This document shows, one piece after another, positions 32,431-43,455 of a stretch of 64,000 nt of DNA (its first letter is position 1; every line of letters starts with the position of its first letter). The notes beneath the pieces are model-generated. The model saw nothing but the letters and a program-made list of their open reading frames with translations. It did no database searches and was not told the origin of the DNA. The position numbers and the translations under genes are program-made. This stretch comes from Yoonia rosea (GTDB taxonomy: Bacteria; Pseudomonadota; Alphaproteobacteria; Rhodobacterales; Rhodobacteraceae), in the NCBI RefSeq assembly GCF_900156505.1, contig NZ_FTPR01000001.1:1302001-1366000 (forward strand), in the 5' to 3' direction.

Positions 32431-35037
32431 GTGACAATGATCACCAACTTTGCGCTATCGCTTTCGCTTGACGGAATTGAACTGCTTCATCGCGTGCCAC
32501 GCGGCTGGCGGCCGATTGGACGCGTCGATGTGGCCAGCAAAACGCTTGAGGAAGATCTGAGCGCGCTACGTGAAAAAGCCCTGTTGATCGAACCCGACGG
32601 CCTCCGGACCAAACTGGTGATCCCGCTCGACCAGATCAAATACATTGCACTGGATGGGACACGCGCCACCGAGGATGACATTCACGCCGCGTTGGATGGC
32701 GCGACACCCTATGCGCTGGGTGATCTGGTCATTGACAGTGAAAAAAGCGGCGGGCGTACCCATGTGGCCGCTGTCGCGCGCGAAACGCTCAACGAGGCAG
32801 AGGCCTTTGCCGATGCCCATGGTTTTCAGCCTGTCGCCTTTGTCGCGGTTCCCGAACCCTTCACGTTTCAAAAAGAAGTCTTCTTCGGCCCGACAGACAT
32901 AGCGCGCAGCATTGTCGGCCCCGACGCGATTATTGAGCGCGATGCTCTGCCGGTCATGCCGGTCGGCACACGGATCAAGTCACGCCTTTTGGTGTTTGAT
33001 CAGGCTGGCATTGCGGAGGAGGCCACGTACAAAGATGACCTCGCGATATTGATGGCTGCACAGGATACTCGGGAATCGACAGGTGCACCCGAACCCCAGA
33101 TGACTGATGAGGCCGCAGACACCCCAGCCATCGCCGTGCAAAAACAAACAATATGGGTTGATCTGATACCGTCCGAGTATCATGCGCCGGCCGCACCTGA
33201 GACACCTGACGCCGCAACGCAAACGCCGCGTCCCGCCGCCGCCAGTTTGGCAAAACCCGTGCTTTTTGATCTGGTGATCCCAGAACATCATCGGCAATCA
33301 CATAAGAAAGCAGGATCACCGCTCGTCGGGGTATTCAGCGGAAAGAAAAGCGCAGCGCCGGCCGTGTCGCTCGGTGCACCTGCACCTTCGGTAGCTGCTC
33401 CGGCCGTGGCACCCCAAACGAACCGCCCGACAGTCAAACCCGAGACAAACAAACGCCCCGCCTTGATTGCCGCTGGCATTGCCGCGGCCGCCTTGGTGCT
33501 GGGTGGCATCATCTGGTCGCAACAGACGACAACGGAAACAACCGCGCGCGCGCCAGAGCCTGTGACTGCCGCTGCAACCGAAGAGGTGATCGTCGCGCAG
33601 GCACCGATAGAACAGCCCAGCGTTGCGGAAGCAGCGCCGGAAACAGGACCAGAGATCGCAGCGTTCGCGATCCCCGATCTTGTCGCGCCACAGGCGACCG
33701 GCAGTGAACTTGCGGCAATTGGACCGGAAACGCCTGCGACACGCAGCACTGCACCCGCGGAATTAGCGGTCGCCGCAGCTGACGCCCCCCTGACATCAGT
33801 ACAAGCCCCGCCTGCCCCGCCACCTGCCGAGGAAACAGCCCAAGCCACGGTTGGTGCGCCTGTCCTGCGCGCGCAGGTACTCAGCCCAGACGAGGCCGAG
33901 CGCATTTATGAGGCGACCGGTGTCTGGCAACGCGCCCCACGCTTCTTTGATGTTCCATCGGGCGTTGAACCGCTGGCGTTTGATCGCCCTGCGGACATCG
34001 CAGCGCCAGCGCGGCTCACGCGGCCCAACATGGCGCAGCTGGATACATTCGAAACCGATCTGAGCTTTATCGCGCCTGCCAATCCGCCTGCACCCGAGGT
34101 TACATTCGCCCGTGACGCGGACGGGTTCATTCTGGCAACCGAGGAAGGCACCGTCACGCCGGAAGGTGCCCTCGTCTTTGCGGGGCTGCCCGACCTTGCG
34201 ATCACACCACGCCCCGAACTCAGCCAAGCTGATCTGGAGCGCTTTGCGCTTCTGGCGCCGGCCCCTGAAGGTGTGGTGATCATCCCGGGCACGCCGGCTG
34301 TTGTGCCACCTTTGCGCCCTGCGGATGCGGCATTGCCCGAACCGGAAGAGGCGCCAGAGGATACAACCATTGCCTCTGCCACCCCTGCGCCGGAAGCGCC
34401 GACACCCGGCGGTGTTGGGCTTGGGGGACTTGAACTCCAGAACACCGGCGCGATTTCACTTGATACAGCCGTCGTGGAAGAACGCGCGCTTGTTGATTTG
34501 CGCCCCCGCCTGCGCCCAGATGGGCTTGCGGCAAGGGTTGATCCCGGCACGCCGGATATCACCGATATTCTGGCCGGTATCGCGGCCGAGGATGCAACAC
34601 TGCGATTTGACAGCAGCACCGCACTCGCCGTTGTGCTTTCAATCCGCCCAGATACGCGGCCGTCAAACTTTGCCAATGTTGTCGCCGCCGCATCTGCGCG
34701 CGCGCGAACACAGCCTGCGGCCCCTGCGCCATCAGCGCCTGCAAGCGCCGCGCCTGTCGTGGCCGCAGCCCCTGTGGCACCCCAAAACGTCCAGCCCGTC
34801 CCGGGCGGTGTTGCACGCGCGGCCACGCAAGAAGACGCGATCCGCCTGCGTGAGATCAATCTGATCGGCGTCTACGGACGCCCCAACGCCCGCCGCGCGC
34901 TCGTGCGCCTCAGCAACGGGCGCTACGTGCGCGTCGAAATCGGGAGCGAGCTTGATGGCGGGCAGGTCACCGCCATCGGGGATAGCGCGCTCAATTACGT
35001 CAAACGGGGGCGGACCTACGCGATCGAGCTGCCGTAG
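32431..35037 (+). CDS. Large envelope protein: PilM/GspL-like N-terminus, one TM, PilP/GspC-like C-terminus
   Basis: An 868-residue protein starting at GTG 32431 (an ATG two codons on is equally possible; no strong ribosome site). Residues 1-~200 resemble the cytosolic actin-like domain of GspL/PilM: SLSLDGIELLHRVPRGWRPIG and PLDQIKYIALDGTRATEDDIHAAL. One membrane helix lies at about 343-365 (IAAGIAAAALVLGGIIW). Then ~430 residues are Ala/Pro/Glu-rich linker. The last ~70 residues (REINLIGVYGRPNARRALVRL, then GRYVRVEIGSELDGGQVTAIGDS) resemble the periplasmic domain of PilP or GspC. The gene is often labelled hypothetical or mis-called an IF-2 homologue because of its low-complexity middle. 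The fold assignments are inference. Confidence 0.75.
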   Translation: MTMITNFALSLSLDGIELLHRVPRGWRPIGRVDVASKTLEEDLSALREKALLIEPDGLRTKLVIPLDQIKYIALDGTRATEDDIHAALDGATPYALGDLVIDSEKSGGRTHVAAVARETLNEAEAFADAHGFQPVAFVAVPEPFTFQKEVFFGPTDIARSIVGPDAIIERDALPVMPVGTRIKSRLLVFDQAGIAEEATYKDDLAILMAAQDTRESTGAPEPQMTDEAADTPAIAVQKQTIWVDLIPSEYHAPAAPETPDAATQTPRPAAASLAKPVLFDLVIPEHHRQSHKKAGSPLVGVFSGKKSAAPAVSLGAPAPSVAAPAVAPQTNRPTVKPETNKRPALIAAGIAAAALVLGGIIWSQQTTTETTARAPEPVTAAATEEVIVAQAPIEQPSVAEAAPETGPEIAAFAIPDLVAPQATGSELAAIGPETPATRSTAPAELAVAAADAPLTSVQAPPAPPPAEETAQATVGAPVLRAQVLSPDEAERIYEATGVWQRAPRFFDVPSGVEPLAFDRPADIAAPARLTRPNMAQLDTFETDLSFIAPANPPAPEVTFARDADGFILATEEGTVTPEGALVFAGLPDLAITPRPELSQADLERFALLAPAPEGVVIIPGTPAVVPPLRPADAALPEPEEAPEDTTIASATPAPEAPTPGGVGLGGLELQNTGAISLDTAVVEERALVDLRPRLRPDGLAARVDPGTPDITDILAGIAAEDATLRFDSSTALAVVLSIRPDTRPSNFANVVAAASARARTQPAAPAPSAPASAAPVVAAAPVAPQNVQPVPGGVARAATQEDAIRLREINLIGVYGRPNARRALVRLSNGRYVRVEIGSELDGGQVTAIGDSALNYVKRGRTYAIELP

Positions 35038-36132
35038 CTAGCTTGCCTTCAGAACACCGCGGTCGATCTGGTCGGCTTCGATACTCTCAAACAGCGCCTT
35101 GAAGTTCCCTTCGCCAAAGCCGTCGTCGCCCTTGCGCTGGATGAACTCGAAGAAGATCGGGCCGATCACGGTCTTTGAGAAGATTTGCAAAAGGATGCGG
35201 GTTTCGCCGCCATCCACAACACCCTCGCCGTCAATCAGGATACCGTGTTTCATCATCCGCTCTTTGGGTTCGTCATGGTCCACTACGCGGGTGTAGCTCA
35301 GATCATAATAAGCCTCGGGCGGCTTGGGCATGAACTTTATACCCCGCGAGGCAATCTCGTCGGTCGCATCGTAAAGGTCATGTGCACCCACGGCGATATG
35401 CTGGATGCCTTCGCCTTTGTACCGCTTGAGGTATTCGACGATCTGCCCCGTTTCACCACGGTCTTCGTTGATCGGGATGCGGATCCGTCCGCAGGGAGAC
35501 GTCAGCGCGCGCGACAACAGCCCCGTGAATTTACCCTCGATATCAAAGAAACGGATTTCGCGGAAATTGAAGAGATCACCGTAGAACTTGAACCACAGGT
35601 CCATGTTCCCCTTGTGCACGTTGTGTGTGAGGTGATCGAGATAGTGGAAACCGACCCCCGCAGGATGCGCGTCTGAGACCCAGTTGAACTCTTCGTTATA
35701 GGGGTTCGCCTCATAATACTGGTCAATGAAATAGATCAGGCTGCCGCCGATGCCGACGATCGCTGGAACATCAAGCGCCTTGCCATCACCTTCATAGGGC
35801 ACCGCCCCTTTGCGAACCGCATGATCAAAGGCGTGCTGCGCATCGACGACACGCCAACCCATGGATGGCGCGCAGGGCCCATGTTCTTCGACAAAGGCAC
35901 GGGCATGGCTGTCTGGCTCATTGTTGATCAGATAGGTGATATCGCCTTGCTGCCAAAGCTCGATATCTTTGGTCTTATGGGTGGCGGTGTGGGTATAGCC
36001 CATCTGCGCGAAGAGTGTGCGCAGGGTCTCCGGCTCTGGATGCGCGAATTCGACAAATTCGAAACCATCTGTTCCGGCAGGGTTTTCGGCGCTGATTGTG
36101 GCTTTCGGGGCGTCGTGCGGAAAAGGTCCCAT
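35038..36132 (-). CDS. hppD: 4-hydroxyphenylpyruvate dioxygenase
   Basis: Fe(II) enzyme converting 4-hydroxyphenylpyruvate to homogentisate in tyrosine degradation. At 364 residues it has two VOC-type halves. The iron ligands fall in GFHYLDHLTHNVH (first His), GEGIQHIAVGAHD (second His) and GPIFFEFIQRKGDDGFGEGN-type C-terminal block (Glu), the last being the HPPD signature. The start at 36132 follows AGGAGATCACC. It is divergent from an Lrp-type regulator across 129 bases, a common arrangement for this gene; that regulator is the likely controller. Confidence 0.96.
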   Translation of the reverse strand: MGPFPHDAPKATISAENPAGTDGFEFVEFAHPEPETLRTLFAQMGYTHTATHKTKDIELWQQGDITYLINNEPDSHARAFVEEHGPCAPSMGWRVVDAQHAFDHAVRKGAVPYEGDGKALDVPAIVGIGGSLIYFIDQYYEANPYNEEFNWVSDAHPAGVGFHYLDHLTHNVHKGNMDLWFKFYGDLFNFREIRFFDIEGKFTGLLSRALTSPCGRIRIPINEDRGETGQIVEYLKRYKGEGIQHIAVGAHDLYDATDEIASRGIKFMPKPPEAYYDLSYTRVVDHDEPKERMMKHGILIDGEGVVDGGETRILLQIFSKTVIGPIFFEFIQRKGDDGFGEGNFKALFESIEADQIDRGVLKAS

Positions 36133-36185
36133 TGGTGATCTCCTATGTGTTTTGGAGATAATACAGCGATATACCTGCAAATACT

Positions 36186-36219
36186 GCGCAATATTACTTT
36201 CATTGATTGCAATTTGCGC
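36186..36219. promoter_or_regulatory. Inverted repeat between hppD and the Lrp gene
   Basis: GCGCAA (36186-36191) and TTGCGC (36214-36219) form an inverted repeat with a 22-base AT-rich centre (TATTACTTTCATTGATTGCA and two more). Lrp/AsnC regulators typically bind such sites next to their own gene. Binding is inference. Confidence 0.4.
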
Positions 36220-36261
36220 GCATTTCCTGCATTTATTAACATATTTACGCAGGATTCACGC

Positions 36262-36720
36262 ATGACACTGGATGCCGCCGACCTTTCACTGCTGGCCATG
36301 CTGCAACGCGATTCCGCCAAGACGGCGCAAGAGCTGGGCGATGCACTGAACATGTCCGCCTCGCAGGCAGGACGCCGCAAGCAACGGCTCGAGGCGGAAG
36401 GCTATATTGCAGGCTACCGCGCCTTTCTTTCACCAGAGAAGGTGGGGCTCTCGGTACAGGGTTTCATTCAGGTGGTCATGGCCACCCATACCGAAAAGAA
36501 CGCGCGTGATTTTGTGCAATTGACCAGAACACGCCCCGAGATCGTCGGTGCGTGGACACTGACCGGAGAGGCCGATTATCTGTTGCGGGTCTATTGCCGC
36601 GATCTTGCCGCGCTGAACCTGCTGGTCCAACAGGTGCTATTGCCCCACCCCGCCGTCAGCCGTGTGCAAAGCCAGATCGTGATGGAACGGATCAAGCCTG
36701 ACGCGCCCTTACCGTTATAG
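36262..36720 (+). CDS. Lrp/AsnC-family regulator
   Basis: A 152-residue regulator. The N-terminal helix-turn-helix (LDAADLSLLAMLQRDSAKTAQEL then MSASQAGRRKQRLEAEGYI) is followed by the RAM domain (SVQGFIQVVMATHTEKNARDF, GAWTLTGEADYLLRVYC). The C-terminus VSRVQSQIVMERIK is the usual dimer strand. The start at 36262 has AGGA eight bases upstream and puts LDAADLSLL at the N-terminus as in relatives. It probably responds to an aromatic amino acid and controls hppD. Confidence 0.93.
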   Translation: MTLDAADLSLLAMLQRDSAKTAQELGDALNMSASQAGRRKQRLEAEGYIAGYRAFLSPEKVGLSVQGFIQVVMATHTEKNARDFVQLTRTRPEIVGAWTLTGEADYLLRVYCRDLAALNLLVQQVLLPHPAVSRVQSQIVMERIKPDAPLPL

Positions 36721-36822
36721 GGGCCGGTCCCATTGGTCCTTTCCAATAGACGTTGCCGCGTTACAATGCGTTGGTATCGTCAGAGCGCGCCACTGCGCTG
36801 AACAATAAAGAGCCAAAGCTTC

Positions 36823-38700
36823 ATGGAATCCTTCCTGTTTCAAGCGACAATCTATCTTGGTGCCGCTGTCATTGCGGTGCCGCTGGCCGCGCGTCTGGGG
36901 CTTGGCTCTGTGCTGGGGTATCTGCTGGCAGGGATCGTGATTGGACCTGTTGCCGGACTGGTCGGCAGCGAGACGCAGGATTTGCAGCATTTCGCTGAAT
37001 TCGGCGTTGTGATGATGCTTTTCCTGATTGGTTTGGAGCTTGATCCACGCGCGCTGTGGAATATGCGCCAGAGGTTGCTGGGTTTGGGCGGCTTGCAGAT
37101 CTTGCTGACCATGTTGGCGATCAGCAGTGGCGCTCTCGCGATGGGCTATGATTTGTCCACGGCGGTGGCGGTGGGGATGATCTTTGCGCTCTCATCCACA
37201 GCGATCGTGTTGCAGACCCTGACAGAAAAAGGCCTGATGCAGACCAGCGGCGGGCGTTCGACGTTTTCGGTGCTGCTGGCGCAGGATATCGCCGTGATCC
37301 CGATGCTGGCGCTCTTGCCCTTGCTGGCCGTGCCCGCAGTGATGAGCCTTGCGCCGGACGGGTCGATGGTGCGTGCGGCGACCGAACACGGTGACGATCA
37401 CCATGCTGTTGTCAGTCTTGTTGACGGCCTGCCTGGCTGGGGTGTGACACTGGTCACATTGGGGGCCGTCGCCATCGTTATTCTCGCGGGCACTTTCCTG
37501 ACCCGCCCTGTCTTTCGCTACATCCATCACGCCCGCTTGCGCGAAATGTATACGGCACTTGCACTGCTGATGGTGGTGGCCACGGCCGTCTTGATGACAA
37601 TGGTGGGACTGTCGCCCGCCCTGGGTACGTTCCTTGCCGGTGTCGTTCTTGCCAACTCGGAATTCCGGCACGAATTGGAAAGCGACCTTGCCCCGTTCAA
37701 AGGCCTGCTTTTGGGGCTCTTCTTTATCACCGTGGGTGCAGGGATCGACTTTACGCTGTTGTTTGGTGATCCCGGACGTATTCTGGCCCTTGCCATTGCG
37801 GTGATGCTGATCAAGGGCTTCATCCTCTATGCTTTGGCGCTGTTGTTCAAGTTGCACAAAAAGGACCGTTGGCTGTTCACGCTGGGCCTCGCGCAAGCAG
37901 GTGAATTCGGCTTTGTCCTGATCTCCTTTTCGCTGCAGCAAGGCGTACTGACAGACGGGCTTGCCGGGCAGCTTTTGCTGGTCACGGCCCTTTCCATGCT
38001 GATCACCCCCCTACTCTTCATCGTTTACGAGTTGATCATCAAACGCATGGGTGACGTCGAAGAGGCCGAGCATGATGAGGTGGACGAACAAGGCACCGTC
38101 ATCATCGCGGGGATCGGGCGGTTCGGGCAGATTGTGAACCGTCTTGTGCAAAGCGCGGGGGTCAATACCGTGGTGGTCGATAATGATCTTGCCACGGTCC
38201 AGATGATGCGAAAATTCGGATTCCGCGGCTTTTTTGGTGACCCGACGCGCCCTGATCTGCTGAATGCGGCGGGTCTGGAAGATGCCAAAATCCTCGTCGT
38301 GGCGCTGGATGATCGCGAGGCGGCCAACAAGCTTGTCAGCTATGCCCGCAAGGCGCGACCCGATTTGCACATCATCGCCCGCGCACGTGACCGTGTGCAT
38401 GTCTACGAACTTTACGATGCAGGCGCCGATGACATCGTGCGCGAGCTGTTCGACAGCTCCCTACGGGCCGGGCGCTACGCGCTGGAAAACCTCGGGCTTT
38501 CCGAGTTCGAGGCCGCAGAGGTCGAGCAAACCTTCTATCAGCATGACCGCAAGGCGCTGCGCGAGTTGGCGGAACTGTGGAAACCGGGCGTTCCGATCAC
38601 GGAAATTCCCGAATATGTGGCACGGGCACGTGAGCTCAACAATACGCTGGAATTGGAGCTTACCGCCCGCCAACAAGCCAACGAGAAAAAGCGCGCCTAG
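36823..38700 (+). CDS. CPA2 cation:proton antiporter with RCK domain (KefB/KefC-like)
   Basis: A 625-residue inner-membrane protein. Residues 1-~410 have about 12 membrane helices with the CPA2 hallmarks: VLGYLLAGIVIGP near the start, FSVLLAQDIAVIPML (the ion-binding Asp), and LSPALGTFLAGVVLANSEFRHE. A cytosolic TrkA-N/RCK domain starts at about 424 (VIIAGIGRFGQIVNRL) and binds nucleotide. ANKLVSYARKARPDLHIIARARD follows. The C-terminal ~60 residues are helical. The tract with EHGDDHHAV between helices is an unusual His/Asp loop. Glutathione-adduct gating as in KefC is not proven; no KefF/KefG-type ancillary gene is adjacent. Confidence 0.93.
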   Translation: MESFLFQATIYLGAAVIAVPLAARLGLGSVLGYLLAGIVIGPVAGLVGSETQDLQHFAEFGVVMMLFLIGLELDPRALWNMRQRLLGLGGLQILLTMLAISSGALAMGYDLSTAVAVGMIFALSSTAIVLQTLTEKGLMQTSGGRSTFSVLLAQDIAVIPMLALLPLLAVPAVMSLAPDGSMVRAATEHGDDHHAVVSLVDGLPGWGVTLVTLGAVAIVILAGTFLTRPVFRYIHHARLREMYTALALLMVVATAVLMTMVGLSPALGTFLAGVVLANSEFRHELESDLAPFKGLLLGLFFITVGAGIDFTLLFGDPGRILALAIAVMLIKGFILYALALLFKLHKKDRWLFTLGLAQAGEFGFVLISFSLQQGVLTDGLAGQLLLVTALSMLITPLLFIVYELIIKRMGDVEEAEHDEVDEQGTVIIAGIGRFGQIVNRLVQSAGVNTVVVDNDLATVQMMRKFGFRGFFGDPTRPDLLNAAGLEDAKILVVALDDREAANKLVSYARKARPDLHIIARARDRVHVYELYDAGADDIVRELFDSSLRAGRYALENLGLSEFEAAEVEQTFYQHDRKALRELAELWKPGVPITEIPEYVARARELNNTLELELTARQQANEKKRA

Positions 38701-38730
38701 ACAACCCTGAGTGTCCGGCACGCTTGGGCT

Positions 38731-39741
38731 TTAACCGTCGGCGACGCCTGCCTCGGCAAAAGTTGCCATGCCGGAATGACAGGCGACCGCCCCTTTCAGC
38801 ACACCGATTGCAAGTGCCGCGCCCGATCCTTCACCCAGACGCAGCCCCAGTTGCAACAAAGGCTGTTTGCCCAAAGCATCCAGCAATTTCTGATGTGCAC
38901 CCTCTGCGCTGAGATGCCCCGCAACAGCATGATCCAGCGCACCATCGACGGCCTTTGCCAGACTGGCCGCAGCGGCACAGCATATAAACCCGTCAAGGAT
39001 CACGGGAATTCGGTGATGGCGTGCAGCGGCAATCGCCCCCGCCATGCCCGCCAGCTCACGCCCGCCCAGACAGCGCAGTGCCTCGAGCGGATCAGTTGTT
39101 GCATGAAGCGCGACACCGCGTGCAACCACATCGGTCTTGCGCGCCAGTCCGTCGTCATCCACGCCTGTGCCGCGGCCCGTCCAGTCAGAAGCAAGCCCAC
39201 CAAGAACGGCCACCGCAACAGCGGCAGCAGAGGTCGTGTTGCCAATGCCCATTTCTCCGGTCACCACAAGATCGGCCTCTGGGTCAACAGCGGCCCATCC
39301 GATTTGGAGCGCTTCAATAAATTCGCTTTCGGTCATGGCGGGCGCTGTTGTGAAATCCGCTGTCGGCATATCAAGCGCGATTGGATAGACATCCATCTTG
39401 GCGCCAAAAGCCTGTGAGAGTTGATTGATCGCCGCACCACCATGTTCGAAATTTGCGACCATCTGCGCGGTAACTTCAGGCGGAAAGGCCGAAACCCCCT
39501 GCGCGCAGACCCCGTGGTTGCCTGCAAAGATAATCACTTGCGGTGATGTGATCTCCGGCCGCGCATCGCCGCGCCAAGCGGCATACCAGATTGCCAGATC
39601 CTCCAAACGCCCCAGTGCACCGGGTGGTTTTGTCAGTTGCCCGTTGCGGTCCTGCGCGCCCTTGCGGGCATCCTCGTTCGGGCCGGGGGCGGCCGCCAGC
39701 AGGTCACGGAAGCCAGAAATGGTTGAAAATGGCGCTTGCAT
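38731..39741 (-). CDS. cobT: Nicotinate-nucleotide-dimethylbenzimidazole phosphoribosyltransferase
   Basis: Makes alpha-ribazole phosphate for the lower ligand of cobalamin. At 336 residues it is the normal length. Visible blocks: [17 protein letters not shown] near the N-terminus, [32 protein letters not shown] (nicotinate phosphoribosyl binding) and the C-terminal [15 protein letters not shown], with the catalytic Glu. It is divergent from cobS, a typical pair: CobT and CobS carry out consecutive nucleotide-loop steps. I saw no cobalamin riboswitch in the short (77 bp) region between them. Confidence 0.96.
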   Translation of the reverse strand: MQAPFSTISGFRDLLAAAPGPNEDARKGAQDRNGQLTKPPGALGRLEDLAIWYAAWRGDARPEITSPQVIIFAGNHGVCAQGVSAFPPEVTAQMVANFEHGGAAINQLSQAFGAKMDVYPIALDMPTADFTTAPAMTESEFIEALQIGWAAVDPEADLVVTGEMGIGNTTSAAAVAVAVLGGLASDWTGRGTGVDDDGLARKTDVVARGVALHATTDPLEALRCLGGRELAGMAGAIAAARHHRIPVILDGFICCAAAASLAKAVDGALDHAVAGHLSAEGAHQKLLDALGKQPLLQLGLRLGEGSGAALAIGVLKGAVACHSGMATFAEAGVADG

Positions 39742-39818
39742 CAGGTCCTCGCTCGGGTCAACTCTTGCTCTTGTTTAACCTATGGCGCGCTGATGAAAAG
39801 GCCACGGAAGGACGCATT

Positions 39819-40576
39819 TTGTACAAACACGACAACAGCTTGATCGCCGCGATTGATCTGCCTGCAGCACTTGGGTTGTTGACGCGACTACCTGTCACGA
39901 TTGATAGCAACCGCGCGATGGATCGGGGAGCGGCCTCGGCCTGGGCCTATCCGCTGGTGGGTGTTGTGCTGGGCGTCATTCTGGCAGCGACGACGTCTGT
40001 GATGATTTGGCTCGGCGTGCCTTCGGGGATCGTGGCGGGGTTGGTGCTGGCTGGCACAGTGATCCTTACCGGTGCCATGCACGAGGACGGTCTGGCCGAT
40101 AGCGCCGATGGTCTTTGGGGGGGCTGGGACAAAGCCCGCCGCTTGGAGATCATGAAGGACAGCCATATCGGCGTGTACGGCGTTTGTGCGGTTGGCCTGT
40201 CACTTTTGCTGCGCTGGCTTGCGCTGGTTGTGATCGTGTCGATGGGGGCCTATTGGGTGGCTTTCATTGCGGCAGGTGTCGTCAGCCGTGTGGCGATGGT
40301 GGTGCTGATGGGGATGCTGCCAAACGCCCGCGATGGCGGCTTAAGCAGATCGGTTGGCCGCCCACCGACCGGAACGGTTTGGCTGGCGGTAGTGATTGCA
40401 ATCGGGTTTGCGCTGCTGTGCGGATATCCGTGGGCCATCATGACAGCCGCAATCGCAGCCCTGTGCTGCGGCGCGATTGCACATGCCAAAATCGGCGGTC
40501 AGACGGGCGATATTCTGGGGGCCACGCAGCAAGTGACGGAAATCGTCGCCCTGATCACAATCGTGGTTTCGGTTAC

Positions 40577-40580
<4 letters not shown>
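39819..40580 (+). CDS. cobS: Adenosylcobinamide-GDP ribazoletransferase (cobalamin synthase)
   Basis: An integral membrane enzyme of 253 residues that joins adenosylcobinamide-GDP and alpha-ribazole. The TTG start at 39819 is chosen because GGAAGGA lies about six bases upstream and the conserved AALGLLTRLPV begins soon after; a longer in-frame reading would run into cobT. MHEDGLADSADGLWGGWDKARRLEIMKDSHIG (given here in two parts: MHEDGLADSADGLWGG and RRLEIMKDSHIG) is the metal-binding family signature. Four to six membrane helices follow. The C-terminus GGQTGDILGATQQVTE is also diagnostic. Its last four bases overlap the converging FG-GAP gene. Confidence 0.93.
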
Positions 40581-41646
<1,066 letters not shown>

Positions 41647-41765
41647 TTATTCGGGCTCGCCACCCCCAATTTGACAGATATCAGTCGCTGACAGCTTTGT
41701 GCACCGGGGCCACACGCAACCTGACTGTTGTCGCAAGCCCGTCTCGGGGTCCCGATCATCGCATG

Positions 41766-41794
41766 AAAAAGGCGGCCTCAGGGGCCGCCTTTTC
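41766..41794 (-). terminator. Terminator of the degP-like gene
   Basis: AAAAGGCGGCC / GGCCGCCTTTT hairpin with a short loop. On the minus strand it ends in five T. It starts about 20 bases after the protease stop at 41814. Confidence 0.85.
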
Positions 41795-41813
41795 TTGTCT
41801 CTATTGTGATCGC

Positions 41814-43292
41814 CTACTCTTCCAGAACGAGAGCAACAAAACGCGGGTCTCCGCCGCGACGCACCAGCAGCAGCAACGACTTACGTCCTGCCTCGGTGGC
41901 TGCTTCGATCCGATCTTCCAGATCCGAAATCTTGGCCACCGCCTCTTGGCCGGCTTCGGTGATCACGTCGCCTTCCAGCAAGCCTTTGGATGCAGCCTCG
42001 GACTCCTGATCAATCGCCGTGATCACCAGACCTGTATCGACAGTCAATGAAAACTGATCGGTCAGTTCGGGCGTGATTTCAGAGAGCGTCAAACCAAGGA
42101 TTTCGGACTGCTCTGGCTCGGCCTCTTCTGTCGAAGCTGGGAAGGCCACCGCCTCGGACGTTTCACGACGCCCCAAGACAACAAGCAGGTCTTCCATGTC
42201 GCCATCACGCAGCACGGCGACAGGAACTTCTGTACCTACCGGTGAGTTGCCGACGATGCGCACCAGTTCACGCGTATCTTCAATCTCGATCCCGTCGAAA
42301 TTCAGGATCACATCACCCGCCAACATCCCGGCGTTTTCGGCCGGTCCGGGCGGTACATCAGTGACCAGCGCACCGCGGGCCATATCCAGACCTTCGATCG
42401 CTTCGACCATATCTGGTGTGACGTCCTGAATACGGACACCCAGCCACCCACGGCGGGTTTCACCGTATTCGATCAGCTGATCCACCACATTGGTTACAAC
42501 GGCCGATGACATTGCGAAACCGATACCGATCGAGCCGCCATTGGGCGACAGGATCGCGGTGTTCACGCCGATGACCTCACCGTCCATATTGAACAGCGGG
42601 CCACCCGAGTTACCACGGTTGATGGCAGCGTCGGTCTGGATGTAGTCGTCATAGGTGCCGGAAAGCGCACGGTTGCGGGCAGACACGATGCCGGCAGAGA
42701 CCGAAAAGCCCTGCCCCAGCGGGTTCCCCATCGCCATGACCCAGTCACCGACGCGTGCGCCCTCGGCGTTGCTGTCACCGAATTCAACGAATGGCAGATT
42801 ATCAAGGTCTACTTTCAGAACGGCGATATCTGTATTGGGGTCTGTACCGATCAGCTCGGCGGGCACACCGGGTTCACCGCCCGGGAAGAATTCAATCAGG
42901 ATTTCATCCGCACCTTCAATCACGTGGTTGTTGGTCACGATGAAACCATCCTCGGAGATCACGAAACCGGAGCCCAGCGCCGAAGAACGTCGTGTGCCTT
43001 GTCCCGGCCCCCGGTCAAGATCGTTGAAGAAATCCTCAAATGGTGACCCGTCAGGAACAAGCCCCTGAGGCCCTGTCCGACCGGCCACGGTCGTGCTGGT
43101 CGTGATGTTGACGACGGCCGGGCTGACCTGTTCGGCCAGATCAGCGAATGTTTCGGGACGTTGCTGCGCGCTGGCGAATGTCACCTGCGCAAGGACCATG
43201 GCGAAAGCGACCGCCAAGGTCGTGACGAAAGCCATCAAAAGACCACGCGTGCGCTGCTGATCTCGACTGACTGCGATTGCCTTGGACTTCAC
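41814..43292 (-). CDS. degP: Periplasmic serine protease, Do/DegP family
   Basis: A 492-residue trypsin-like protease/chaperone of the envelope. The start is GTG at 43292, with AAAGGAGA six bases upstream; a longer ATG reading lacks this. A signal anchor or peptide (TRGLLMAFVTTLAVAFAMVL, cleavage near ASAQ) leads. The catalytic triad is His in NNHVIEGADEI, Asp in DPNTDIAVLKV, and Ser in RGNSGGPLFN. Two PDZ domains follow (GWLGVRIQDVTPDM and a second near ILGLTLSEITPEL). hflC-hflK lie upstream on the same strand but are separated by a terminator. Proximity to HflKC is common in alphaproteobacteria. Confidence 0.95.
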   Translation of the reverse strand: MKSKAIAVSRDQQRTRGLLMAFVTTLAVAFAMVLAQVTFASAQQRPETFADLAEQVSPAVVNITTSTTVAGRTGPQGLVPDGSPFEDFFNDLDRGPGQGTRRSSALGSGFVISEDGFIVTNNHVIEGADEILIEFFPGGEPGVPAELIGTDPNTDIAVLKVDLDNLPFVEFGDSNAEGARVGDWVMAMGNPLGQGFSVSAGIVSARNRALSGTYDDYIQTDAAINRGNSGGPLFNMDGEVIGVNTAILSPNGGSIGIGFAMSSAVVTNVVDQLIEYGETRRGWLGVRIQDVTPDMVEAIEGLDMARGALVTDVPPGPAENAGMLAGDVILNFDGIEIEDTRELVRIVGNSPVGTEVPVAVLRDGDMEDLLVVLGRRETSEAVAFPASTEEAEPEQSEILGLTLSEITPELTDQFSLTVDTGLVITAIDQESEAASKGLLEGDVITEAGQEAVAKISDLEDRIEAATEAGRKSLLLLVRRGGDPRFVALVLEE

Positions 43293-43455
43293 GGCAAATC
43301 TCCTTTTGTTGAAACCGGGGCGCAAGACCGCGACCCTACTCATCTTCTGATGTTCTATGTAGGGCGCGAATTGTGCAACGCAAACTTCACACTCAAATTC
43401 TCAATACCCTGTGATTTTTTGTGCGCGCCTTGAAACACTTGCGCTGCTGCGAGGC

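Noticed and set aside
33906-34859. 317-codon Ser/Ala/Gly-rich frame opposite the large envelope protein
   Set aside because: Low-complexity mirror of the Ala/Pro-rich linker, no start signal.
39742-39818. Cobalamin riboswitch between cobT and cobS
   Set aside because: The interval is only 77 bases, too short for the class, and the conserved B12-box could not be found.
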